In this document: positions 11,746 to 21,339 of the stretch, piece after piece | Layout of the letters: the number at the start of each line of letters is the position of its first letter | Position numbering within the stretch: position 1 is the first letter of the stretch | NCBI GenBank assembly: GCA_036346375.1 | Contig: CM070508.1 | Span: 12,518,852 to 12,582,851, forward strand | Origin: Guadua angustifolia | Lineage: Eukaryota; Streptophyta; Magnoliopsida; Poales; Poaceae | Reading direction: 5' to 3' | Length of the DNA: 64,000 nt | Position numbers and translations under genes: made by a program | Notes under the pieces: generated by a model | Seen by the model: the letters and a program-made list of their open reading frames with translations, nothing else | Database searches by the model: none | Told to the model about the DNA's origin: nothing

Positions 11746-12549
11746 AACTCAAGATTTTGGTTGTGGACAAAGTAGGATTTGAATCATTAAATGAGCTAGC
11801 AAAATTATCCCAGAATTTTTGATATTTTGCTACTATAGAGTTTAAATAATTCTTATTATCCTGTAAAATTTTCAATTGAAATATTGTGTGTAGATTTTAT
11901 ATAAATTCTGACAATCTACTATGCTTATTTTTTTATTTTCTGATTTTAATTTATTTGAGAGCCGAAATATTGTCAAGAATTTTTCAAACTTTTTTTTTGG
12001 GCTGATTATGGTTGCGGATTCTTTATTAAAAATTTCAATTTTAGATATTTGGTATTTAATTTACAATAATTCTGATATTGGAATTTTTGAATTTCCATGT
12101 TTTTGAAATTTTTAAATGAATCAAACTAAATTTTTTATTTTTTGATATTTTGCTGGTTATTTTTATATCCTTTTAGAATATAAAATAAAATTTTCACCTC
12201 AAGATAAGGTTAGATTATTTTTATTTAAATCTGACAATCAAATTGTTCTTAGTCAAATTCCATTAATTCACATTTCTTTTCATAAGTAAATGTGTTTACA
12301 CACGTCGATCATCGTGAAGGGCTAATTTTTATATAAAAGAATAAGTGGAGTTATGAGGTAGTGTCGTCATGTTTATTTGTCATGTGTAAAATGTTGAATT
12401 TATAAACAAATGGATGATTGTGATGAACTTTGCAAAACCTACAACGCATATCTATGTATTGATTGTGATCAATTACTAACATACTAACCTTTATGATTTT
12501 GGCATAAAATCAACTTGAAATTCTATTCAAAATATTAAGAGCAAATTAT

Positions 12550-12690
12550 CAGGGTGAACTAGAATGATACATTTTGCAGCTTGTCATCAGCGACATCACA
12601 GACGATTATATTATAGAATTGTTTGTGATACGTCATCATAGACGGTTCTATATGTGAGATCATGTGATGAAAAATTGGTTGAATGGTGAA
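12550..12690. mobile_element. CACTA subterminal-repeat fragment
   Basis: It contains 'catcacagacgattatatta', 'gttt-gtgatacgtcatcata' and 'gacggttctatatgtgag'. These inverted copies of a 'cacagacggttct' motif are the same as those at both ends of the CACTA element at 14736-19481. No CACTA terminus is visible here, so it is probably a broken relic of the same family. Confidence 0.5.
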
Positions 12691-13201
12691 ATTGGCATTG
12701 TAAAGTGATTTTGATTATAGCATGTGTGGTGCTTGTGCATGTGCTATGGTGATATGCTTATTATGCTGGTGATAGCATGATGAAGTTTGTTTGATGCAAT
12801 GCACTCATGTGAGTGGTTGCATGGATTGTTTTTGAGGCAAGTGGTGGACTTGTGCTCAAATGTTCATTTGATTATGCTGGGGATAGCATAATGGTTTTGC
12901 TTAATGCAATGCACTCGTGTGAGTGGTTGCATGGATTAATCTTGAGTCAAGTCGTGGACTTGTGCTCGGACGCGTTGTTTGTTACTTCATGTGCAGTGTT
13001 GCTTGAGGCGAACGTGGTCGATGACGGACCGAACTAGGTTCATGGAGGAACCGAGGTTCGAGACTAGGTTCGTGGAGGAATCGAGCTCTTGGTGGTCAAG
13101 GATGCCATGCGGGACGTTCGGGCTAGAGAACATGCGATGAAGGTGGTTAGTCACGTATGTGCAAAGTGGGCTGATCATGCGTGCAAAGTTTTGGTTTTGG
13201 C

Positions 13202-13375
13202 CATGTTGGGCCAAGTTGAGATAGATACGAACTCTTTCCATGTTGGAAGTGGAGTTGTATTCAATCTCTCTGTTCTTGCATGCGTGCAAGAGTTGTTTTT
13301 GGTCATGTTGGGCCAAGTTGAGATAGATACGAACTCTTTCCATGTTGGAAGTGGAGTTGTATTCAATCTCTGTGT
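13202..13375 (+). repeat. 102 bp tandem duplication just upstream of a TATA box
   Basis: 'catgttgggccaagttgaga' starts at 13202 and again at 13304, and the copies run on nearly identically up to 13372. The duplication ends about 15 bases before the TATA box, the position of an LTR enhancer. Confidence 0.9.
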
Positions 13376-13385
13376 GTTTGCTCTG

Positions 13386-13393
13386 TATAAATA
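13386..13393 (+). promoter_or_regulatory. TATA box of the LTR-like sequence
   Basis: TATAAATA is followed by a G-rich stretch and, about 85 bases on, by 'aaagaaataaagatc', a plausible poly(A) signal. This U3-R arrangement is what a retrotransposon LTR would show. Confidence 0.6.
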
Positions 13394-14269
13394 GGGGGAG
13401 GTGTCCCCTGTTTATTCTGGAGCCAGGTATTAGGTTTGTACTCTTGTGTGGGAGTACTTTAGACAAAAGAAATAAAGATCAATCTAGCAATCCAAGTATC
13501 TCTGTGTGGATGAGTTTTCTTGCGTGAGTTTTGACAGTCGCACAGTGTGAAGAAAACAAATCAAGATTGATCGTGCATGCCTGCATCACGTCAACTAGAA
13601 GATAGATGATGATCTGGACATGATCTTGCTTCTGGTGATTAGAAGATTGATCCATGGCAACTGAAGCCCTCTCTGGTGTTTGGTCCATCACAGCCTTGAA
13701 GGTGAAATTTGGTTTCCTCGTCATTAGATGCATTAGTCTAATTGCGAAGGTAATATCTCTTGATCCATACATTCGATTGGATTGATTCTTATTGAGTTTG
13801 ATTTGTAATTGAATCTAGTTTCTACAGTTAAAATTTCATATCAATCCAACGGTTAGATCTTTGATAATTAGTGGTCGCCCAGATTGCTAACCTGGTCGCT
13901 AAACAGTAGATAGCTAATTGGTTTAGTCATCTTGTAAAGAACATAACTTTAGATCCGTAGCTCCGATCGACCTAATTCTTTTTTTGTTCACTTTGGAATT
14001 GAGTCTACTTTCTACAGTTAAAATTTCACATCAATCCAATAGTTAGATCTTCTGTAATTTGTGGTCGCCCAGATTGATGTCCTGCTCGCCCGACTGCTCG
14101 CGTGGTCGCCCAAGTTCGGTCATCTTGCGAAGGTCATAACTTTAGATCCGTAGATCTGATTGACTTGATTCTTTTTGTTTTAGCTGTGGAATTAAGTCTA
14201 GTTTCTACAGTTAAAATTTCACATCAATCCAACGTCTAGATCTTCCGTAATTAATATTTTAGTAGATAT

Positions 14270-14600
14270 ATATCGGTCTACTCGCCCAGACTGCGCGCGT
14301 GGTCGCCCAACAAAGGCGCGGCTCGCCAGTGTCCTCTTGCTCGCCCAAGTGCCCAAACTGGTCACCCAGTGTCCTCTTGCTCGCCCAAGTGCTCAAACCG
14401 GTCGCCCAAGTGTCCTCTTGCTCGCCCAAGTGCCCAAACCGTCGCCCAGTGTCCTCTTGCGCCGCCCAGTGATTTCTTCGTCGCCTAAGTGCCCAAACGG
14501 TCGCCAGTGTTCAACTGTCGCCCAAGTGTCTCATGGTTGCCCAGACTGGTCTCTTGGTCTCCCAAGCTGCGTGAGGTGGTCTCCCAATTTCAGAATGTCT
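14270..14600 (+). repeat. Tandem array of 'tcgcccaagtgcccaaac' units
   Basis: About ten imperfect units with 'tcgccca' every 25-45 bases, many followed by 'gtgtcctcttgc'. Reading frames that cross it (for example 14337-14636) are low-complexity by-products of the repeat, not genes. Confidence 0.85.
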
Positions 14601-14905
14601 GGTCTTGACTTCAGAACCGGTCTTCAAGCAATTTGAGTTTAAATTGGGGTGTTTGAAAAGATCGAAAATTTGATTTTAGCTTCCGCGCAATCATTCACCC
14701 CCCTCTGATTGCTACATTAGTATATTTCGATCCTACACTATAATATAATAGTCTATGATGTGGGGTACATCATAGATGATTCTATTATAAAACTATCTGT
14801 GTTAAGTCTTACATCACAGACGGTTCTAAGAGAGAACCGTCTGTAATACATGTATATTATAAATGGTTCTATAATAGAACCGTTTGTGATAACATCACTA
14901 TAAAT

Positions 14906-16560
14906 ATAATTGTGCGTACCACCTCTTCAAACTCTAGCCTCCCTACATGCCATCTCTCCCAAACCCTAGCGACCTCCTCTTCCTCCCTACCGCCAGATCT
15001 ACCGTCCCCATTACTAGATCATCCATCCTTGCAGTTGCCTGCCTCTCTAGGCTATTGCCTCCTCCACTCCTAGTCGCCCCCTCTCCTCCACTCCCAGTTG
15101 CCGCCTCCCTGCCCTCCTAGTCGCCCTCAAACCGAGAAACCTCAAAAAGTGGAGACTACTATAGTTCTTTTGCCAAATAAGACCATACCAACAATTTGTT
15201 CGAGTCGCGGTAGGTACATGATTCAGGTACGTGGTTTGCCACTTTTTTATTCTAATTTCCACTGTGAATACATTCTATACTTCATTAGTTTTTTACTGGC
15301 TACTCACAGTCATTAAGGTTCCATTACTTGCTTTAAGACGTCACTACTTATAAATTAGCTAATAATTCGTTTGTGGAGGTGAGCTTATGAATTAGTTACA
15401 TGACATAGTAAGGCATTGTGATGCAACTCACACTGTACAAGTTCAATTTATGCATGTATTTGATCTTACCAAGTTTTTGTCTATCAAAATACCACTGTGA
15501 TAGTTGTGCAGTTATGCTGCTGCTTGTGCTTACTGTTTTGCATACTTAAAAATACTAGTTGGCACTCAGTACAGGCTCTTTTTGTTAGTTGTCTTGATTT
15601 GCTAATTTATGCATGTATTTGATCTTGCCAAGTTTTTATCTATCAAAACACCACTATGATAGTTGTGTAGTTATGCTGTTACTTGTGCTTACTATTTTGC
15701 ATACTTAGCAATACAAGTTGGCACTCAGTACAGGTTCATTTTGTTAGTTGTTGTCATTTGCTAATTTATGCATGTATTTTATCTTGCCAACTTTTTATCT
15801 ATTGAAATATTCTAATTGTACTCTTTACTGTCTTGCGAAGGGGCCATACAATTTAATTGTCTCGTGGACCTTGCATATGGAGAGGCATTTGTTCAATGAG
15901 GAATTTAGGTTTCATGTTTCTCAAGTTGTATGCTCAATGATGTATTTGGGTTTTTAGAAGCTGAATTAAACAATTGCAGTAGTAAGTTTGACCTTGAACT
16001 AGATTGTTACTTCCTGTTAATTTAATCATTAGCTAGCTTGGAATGGCAAAGTGGTCGAAATTCAAAGTGATTGACCCATCACAACTGAACAGTAATAATG
16101 CATATGACTAATTCCACTACTAATCACAGTCACACATGTCATTCACAATTGCAAAACAGAGTAGTACCTAGCCATACATCACAGTACACAATCTCACAAA
16201 CACAGATCACAAATTAATATCAATAGTGCACATAGTAGAGAACAATTAACCTTGAGCAACTAATCTTTATCTTTAGTAAATGGAGGCTCTCTTAGAAGTC
16301 CACATATTAATTGTGAAAAATAAAACATCATAATCATCCACCTTTTGTAATTCATTCATCCAACGGCAATGAAAGAGTTTAATGTATCAGGAGTGGTGCA
16401 TAATTTAAGAAGGTAAAGAGTTCAAGGCCTTATTTGCTAACATAATTGTCTAGTTTAACTTATGATTAATTTGACCTTAGTGTAGTGGAGATAAAGATTA
16501 ATCTCTAGCAGTCCTACACCTTATGGCGAGGAGGCTGAAGGTCCAACCTTCAGTAGCCTG
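14906..16560 (+). other. 5' region of the TnpA-like gene (leader and possible first exons)
   Basis: Positions 14930-15120 are C/T-rich ('cctctagg', 'gcctcc'), as is common in plant leaders. A possible exon runs to a good donor at 15228 (ATGATTCAG|gtacgt). Two near-copies of about 150 bp ('atgcatgtatttgatcttgc') occur around 15450-15600 and 15600-15790. No start codon could be assigned with confidence. Confidence 0.4.
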
Positions 16561-16565
16561 ACACT

Positions 16566-18510
16566 TGAGAGAACACTTTGTCATTCAATTATTCATAAAT
16601 TTGTTAAATAGACATGATTCATTGCATAGTCGACAAAAATTTTATGAAGTAGAAGAGTTGAGGGAACAAGTGAAGAAACAAGGTCTACTTATTCAAGAAT
16701 TGCTAAACAAGCAGGCAAGCCTTGGGAACAAGGAACCAGTAGTGGTAATTATGATTTTATTTTTGACTAGTAGTGATAATTACGATTTTTTTTACTTTCA
16801 TATAGAAATTTCACTCATACTTGATATACCTTTTATAGTTGAATTTCCAAACAACTAATCTTGACAATGTTCAACAACAAGCGGTGCATTCTAAAAGAAA
16901 GGTATTTGTCAAAATTTTAATCCAATCTTGGCTCTCTTCAATTTCACTTGAGCATTATCTAAATATGCATAGAGTTCAGTGCGGTGCACCAGATCTAGAA
17001 GACTCATTGAGTGGGCAAAGAGATACATTAATGGTAATTGCCAAATTATTACATTTTTCTCTATCTACATTCATACTCATACATAATAATTATTGTTTTT
17101 CCATTGGACTATAGAATAAAGAAAGATACATGGGCCAACAGATCATACATGAGGATAATCATCTATTATTTTCTAGTAAAAAGGTAAGGACATTGCTATT
17201 ACTCATTTTATAAAGACACTACAAATAGTTAATTTATATGGTTGTACGATGGAATAGTTGCCATGCCAAGAAGGATCATCATCACCACCATGCATTGCTC
17301 CTGATTTGCCACAAGAAGAGGTAATTCTTATGTGTTAAGAAATCCGCTAATTAGCTAGTGTTAAATCCATGTGACTATGACATTGGTGTGAAACTTACAC
17401 TAATTAGCCAAAGTTGATACAAAATATTTACTACATTAGTTACCGATGGACTGTTTATGATTTGTAGAGACTAAACAATTGAAGGTCTGATGGTAGTATA
17501 CATGTCAAACATTTTGACTAGGTTGAAGTGCAATTTAACAACCATGAACTATGTTGTTCAATCATGATACTTAAGGGATAATCTTTAGATAATACGAAAA
17601 GGAAGGTAACAAATTTCATTGAAGTAGACCATTCACGATCCGTATTTCAATCGAGTTTCAATTCGCTTTTATAGTTATAATATATTCTGATGATCACACC
17701 AAAATGAATGTCTTTAATTTTGACAAACATTTGTTCTAATTTGTTGTGTATTGCCTTACCGATCGTTTTCTCATTTTTAGTTTGATATGCAAAGAACAAA
17801 TTCTATTGAAGGTAGAAAAATGATGTTAGCGCAGGTAAGATTATCTATCCCATATATTTGTTTGTAGAGAAAACGCAATGTGAATTTTAGGCACAAAATT
17901 GCTAGTTTGTTACAAATTGTATCTTATCTCTCCATAGATGAATAAGAAGTGGCAAAATTTACAAGAGACTACAAACAATACACAAAAACAAGGCACTCAA
18001 AAGAAGACTCCACAACACAAGTCTTCAAAGCAGATGCAGCCATCTCTAATGAAGGTACAAAAATATCACAAAAAATTATCGGATTCTAATTGATACAACT
18101 AATTCATGTTTTTAATTTACCCATTTGACTATATTAATGCTAATATAGGCTAGTACCATGGTAATTCTCAAGACTGCGATGTATCCAAATAAAGAATATG
18201 TGGCATATGCTACGTTTTTGAGTAGTGATCCACATGCAATAGTTGATGATGTTGAGATAGGTAACAAATTTATGAAAGTGGTTATCAATTATCCTATTGT
18301 GGAAAAAGAGGGGTTAGTAAGGCCAATCAAGCGCTGCAAGACAATTGGTGATGCCCATGCGGAAGCAAGACCGATTGCTTGTCCTTCCTTTTGTGTATGT
18401 TAATTGTTTCTTTCTTCAATTGTGATGAAGTGCATATATTAAATTTTGTGATTGCAATCATAAATGTTAACGCTTTCTTAATTGTGCAGGTTGAAAAAAT
18501 CAATGGTTGA
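16566..18510 (+). CDS. TnpA-like CACTA accessory protein gene, multi-exon
   Basis: Eight or nine exon-like blocks are each bounded by AG/GT. Approximate coordinates: to 16744, 16839-16901, 16974-17033, 17115-17183, 17258-17320, 17781-17834, 17938-18054, 18149-18394, and 18490-18510 (stop TGA at 18508). Nearly all are multiples of three with phase-0 junctions. Block one has a coiled coil (EVEELREQVKKQGLLIQEL), as in plant Ptta/En/Spm TnpA-type proteins. The 18149-18394 block reads EYVAYATFLSSDPHAIVDD and GLVRPIKRCKTIGDAHAEA, matching the plant transposon DUF8039-like domain. In En/Spm, TnpA-type proteins bind subterminal repeats and assist TNP2/TnpD. The 16974 exon is one base off its acceptor, perhaps a lesion. 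The N-terminus is unresolved; the family call is from memory of motifs, with no search run. Confidence 0.6.
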
Positions 18511-18879
18511 AATTCATACATTTGGTTGCTTACTACATGAAGGGATCTAGAAGCAAAGAATTTTATGAAGATTAGGCAGCATTAGATATATTTTAGATTC
18601 TTTTTATTTAGACCAATGTATTTCAGATTCTTAGACTAAAGACTTGTCTTCTTTATAAATCAAATCATTATGTATTCTATCGAATGGTGTGAAGTACTTA
18701 ATATTTATTTGTTTGATGCAATGCAATATGTTATGATTGTTGCACTTATGGTCATTTGTGTTTTATATTATACAATGTGTTATGCTTATCAAGGATATTC
18801 TATTAAACAATTTTAATTTGTACATCAATAAAAAATAAGAAAATAATAAAGATATTTAAATTTGTTGTAGGAGCTCAAC

Positions 18880-19273
18880 ATTGTGTTGTTGTAGTTAAAA
18901 AAGAGTGTTACTAAGTTCAATTATTGTGTCTATAAAGGTATTACTAGGGTCTATGGAAACACATGCTTCTATGTTGCTTTAGCAAAAAAAAAGATGTTAC
19001 TAGGGTCAATGGCAACACGTGCTACTATGTTGCTCTTGCTAAAAAAGGTGTTACTAGAGTCTATAGCAACGCATTTGATACATGTTGCCGTAGCATGGTT
19101 GCAACATCTTTTCTTATATACAAGAATACTTATTACATGTTACAATAGACCCTTCTATAGCAACATAGGCTATAGAAACACTAATAAAATATGTTACTAT
19201 AGGACTTAGTAACACTTTTTTTGAGCTATAGTAGCACACATGCGTGTTACTATAGGCCCATCCTAATGTAGTG
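18880..19273 (+). mobile_element. Terminal region of a second CACTA family
   Basis: Repeats of 'gttactagggtctatggcaa' and 'gttactataggccc' on alternate strands lead to the terminus GGATGGGC on the opposite strand. Read inward from 19273 the end is CACTACATTAGGATGGGCC. It lies just inside the right arm of CACTA-3. No matching left end was found between 14736 and 18880, so it may be a truncated nested element or evidence that the right half of CACTA-3 is a composite. Confidence 0.55.
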
Positions 19274-19605
19274 CAAACAGTTCCATATAAGAAACCATAT
19301 GTGATATAACATACTATAGACGGTTCTAGTAAAGAATCATCTGTGATGTGAGTTTCAAAGACGGTTGAAGAACCGCCTGTGATACACCATTGTCATCATT
19401 AACACATGTTTGCAGACGGTTCACAAAACCGTCTGTGATGACCTTTTAGAACCGCCTGTGATGACTTTTTTGGTTGTAGTGTGTCCATCTACTTCCTTTA
19501 TGCCAAGTCACACAAGAGGCACAAGTAAGAATTGGTTCTTAGCTCAAGCTGCATTGGTAGATGCATGCCTTGCTTGTTATCTGACTATAATACCTTTTGC
19601 AGGTT

Positions 19606-19787
19606 TGTGCTAAAGGACAGGAACAAGCCAATCATCTTCTGGACATACTAAGTTGATGAAAGTTCTCAAGGAGATTGCAAAGGAGCATCAGATTGATTGG
19701 GATACCACTTGGACTGACCAGGAGCTTCTCAAATCTCCTGAAAATCTGTACTTATATGCCTCATGCCTTGAGCTAATAGATCTCTAA
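19606..19787 (+). pseudogene. Fragment of an IST1-like (ESCRT-III associated) gene
   Basis: After an intron-like acceptor (ttttgcag at 19595-19602), a frame reading SGHTKLMKVLKEIAKEHQID and then WDTTWTDQELLKSPENL runs to a TAA at 19785. This matches the segment just after the IST1 domain in plant IST1-like proteins (regulators of Vps4 in multivesicular body sorting), where a 'KLKVLKEIAKEH-x-WD' stretch is typical. There is a TAA just upstream in the same frame and no IST1 domain proper in the window. It is therefore a gene scrap, perhaps carried by a transposon, or a 3' exon of a gene broken by TEs. Family assignment is from a short motif only. Confidence 0.45.
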
Positions 19788-21251
19788 TTTTCTATTAGGT
19801 AATCTCATATCTGTATCATCTATTACAATTTGTACACGAATCAAATGTTCACGTTAAATGTCTGTATGACATGATCAATGGATGCAACATGTATGACTTC
19901 ATGTTGTCCATATAACATGAGTGTAAGGATCCAAAAACGTACATGTATTTGTGTCTGTGTGACATAACGTATACACATGTTAACTTAGGATGTTGGCTCT
20001 ATTATGTGCTGTGCTAGAATTAAATTTATTTTTCTTTGCTACTCTTAAATCATCATCAGCCTTTTCTGCATCCTCGTTAATTCTCTAGCATTAGTGAAGC
20101 TTGCATGCCTGAAGTTCAACTGAACCTGCAACTGCCTTGCTGGTATTGCTACTAGTTAATATCCAAAAGAAACACCTTTTGTGTAACATCCCAAAAATTT
20201 CAAATTAATTAAAATGAAATTAAATAAAAACTTTGAGTTAAAATAATGGGTATGATTCAAAATATTGTTGAAAAGAATAAAAGCCTATAATAATAAAATA
20301 GACAATTTTTTCAAAACTTAGGAAGCCTCTAGTGATTCTATTGAAAATTTAAAAAGTCATATCAAATAATAAAATGTGAAAAGAAACGTATTCAATGAAC
20401 CTTGACTAACAGCAATGACAGTGTCAAAATTGAATAAAAACAATATTATATTATTTAGACCTAAAACTTTTATATTATATTATACTCTAGATGGATAAAT
20501 ACATAAATAGTAAAAATATTAAAAATTAATAACAAGGTTTAATATATTTAAAATTCAATTACATAAAAGATGGAAATCTAAGAATTAGAATGTCGAATTT
20601 TACTAAATTAAATAAAAATATTTAGAGTTGAAATTTTTTCTTAAGGACCTTGTAGATAAAAGGAACACTTTAAAAAGTTTTAGAAATTTTTGATGAGTTA
20701 TGAACTCCCAGAAAATTTCAAAATACAAAACTGAAATATGTGCACATTACCTTGTCAGAATTTTTACAACTTCTATATAGAGTATTTTCATCTAAAATTT
20801 TTACAGTGTGAAGATAATTATCGAACCATCTCTTAGAAAAATTTTCACAAATTATTGACATGACTGATAATATATTCCATGAACTTAACTCTCCTTTGTT
20901 CCCAGTCAATTCCTGGGTTGCCTTGTTTCACCCCTTTCCCCTCACTGCCAAGAGGGACTGATTCACTACGCATGCCCACCAACCGGTCTCAGCTTCTATT
21001 ATCTTATTCTTCCTTCACCCGACGGTGCCCCGAAGTAATGCTCGACTGTTCTGTATCCCTCGTCATTTGCTGTAGCTTGCGTCACCCACGAACTCCAGCA
21101 CGTCGATCCTTGCCACGCCGCCACCTCTCCGTGTCTCCCATTGAGCAACCATACCCTGCCTCTGCCACGACCATCTCTTCCCAGTGCGGATGCCGAGTTC
21201 ATCTCACCGAGAGAAAAACCCAGGATGGGCTTGCCTGTGCCATTTCCCGGC

Positions 21252-21259
21252 TATAAAAG
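21252..21259 (+). promoter_or_regulatory. TATA box of LTR-B
   Basis: CGGCTATAAAAGGCACTC lies about 1.07 kb into the LTR, at the junction of an AT-rich/GC-rich U3 with a presumed R region. The reversed LTR-A was inserted only about 80 bases downstream (after 21339), inside what would be the transcript leader. Confidence 0.7.
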
Positions 21260-21339
21260 GCACTCAAGGCTTGAGTTGTGACTGTGCCATCTTCTCTTCC
21301 ACATCCCCTCTAATAATCTCGACCGAGTAGCCTCAATCC

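Larger units (their letters stand above)
5253..12300 (-). repeat. Degenerate gypsy-type LTR, split by a copia insertion
   Basis: The parts outside the copia element (5253-6428 and 11213-about 12300) resemble the long gypsy LTR at 21340-26404 in the same orientation: an AT-rich stretch, then a GC-richer stretch with a TATA-like 'cttttaaaga' (11454-11463), then more AT-rich sequence. Short matches include 'aatgcaaaagttattcaca' (5886) against 'aatgcataagttattaata' (24547). The minus-strand start near 12295 (TGTAAACAC) is only a weak LTR-like start and the other end is not clear. This is inferred from composition and local similarity. Confidence 0.45.
12691..14713 (+). repeat. LTR-like sequence with internal tandem repeats and a TATA box
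   Basis: From left to right there are a roughly 114 bp duplication (about 12760-12980), a 102 bp duplication (13202-13375), a TATA box with a transcript-start-like stretch (13386 onward), three copies of a roughly 190 bp unit around 'ctacagttaaaatttcacat' (13815-14250), and a dense array of 'tcgcccaagtgcccaaac' words (14270-14580). The end 'cattcacccccctctgattg' followed by 'ctaca' (about 14687-14713) resembles the end of SIRE/Maximus copia LTRs, as at 35590-35629. The start was not located. A reverse-strand fragment of the same repeat lies at 63466-63879. Read as retrotransposon LTR sequence; lineage uncertain. Confidence 0.55.
14736..19481 (+). mobile_element. CACTA element with a TnpA-like gene and no TNP2 (CACTA-3)
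   Basis: The left end is CACTATAATATAATAG at 14736. The right end, read on the opposite strand from 19481, is CACTACAACCAAAAAAGTC. Both arms carry inverted copies of 'cacagacggttct' and its complement 'gaaccgtctgtga' (14750-14900 and 19285-19470), the usual subterminal transposase-binding arrays of CACTA elements. Flanking triplets are CTA (left) and TGT (right). They do not match, so either the target-site duplication has mutated or the two ends come from different copies. Between the arms lies a multi-exon TnpA-like gene (16566-18510). A second, different CACTA end sits at 18880-19273. No catalytic TNP2 transposase is seen, so movement would have depended on another element. Confidence 0.65.

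Noticed and set aside
13020..13470. 159-codon minus-strand frame with a repeated NSTSNMERVRIYLNLAQH-type segment
   Set aside because: The repetition is the 102 bp DNA tandem duplication upstream of a TATA box on the other strand. No family resemblance.
14270..14600. Possible CRISPR-like array of regularly spaced units
   Set aside because: Units are contiguous tandem copies with no unique spacers, and the sequence is plant nuclear LTR DNA.
15047..15316. Short frames on both strands near the CACTA-3 left arm
   Set aside because: C/T-rich leader sequence. The plus-strand stretch may include part of an exon, but neither frame shows a domain.
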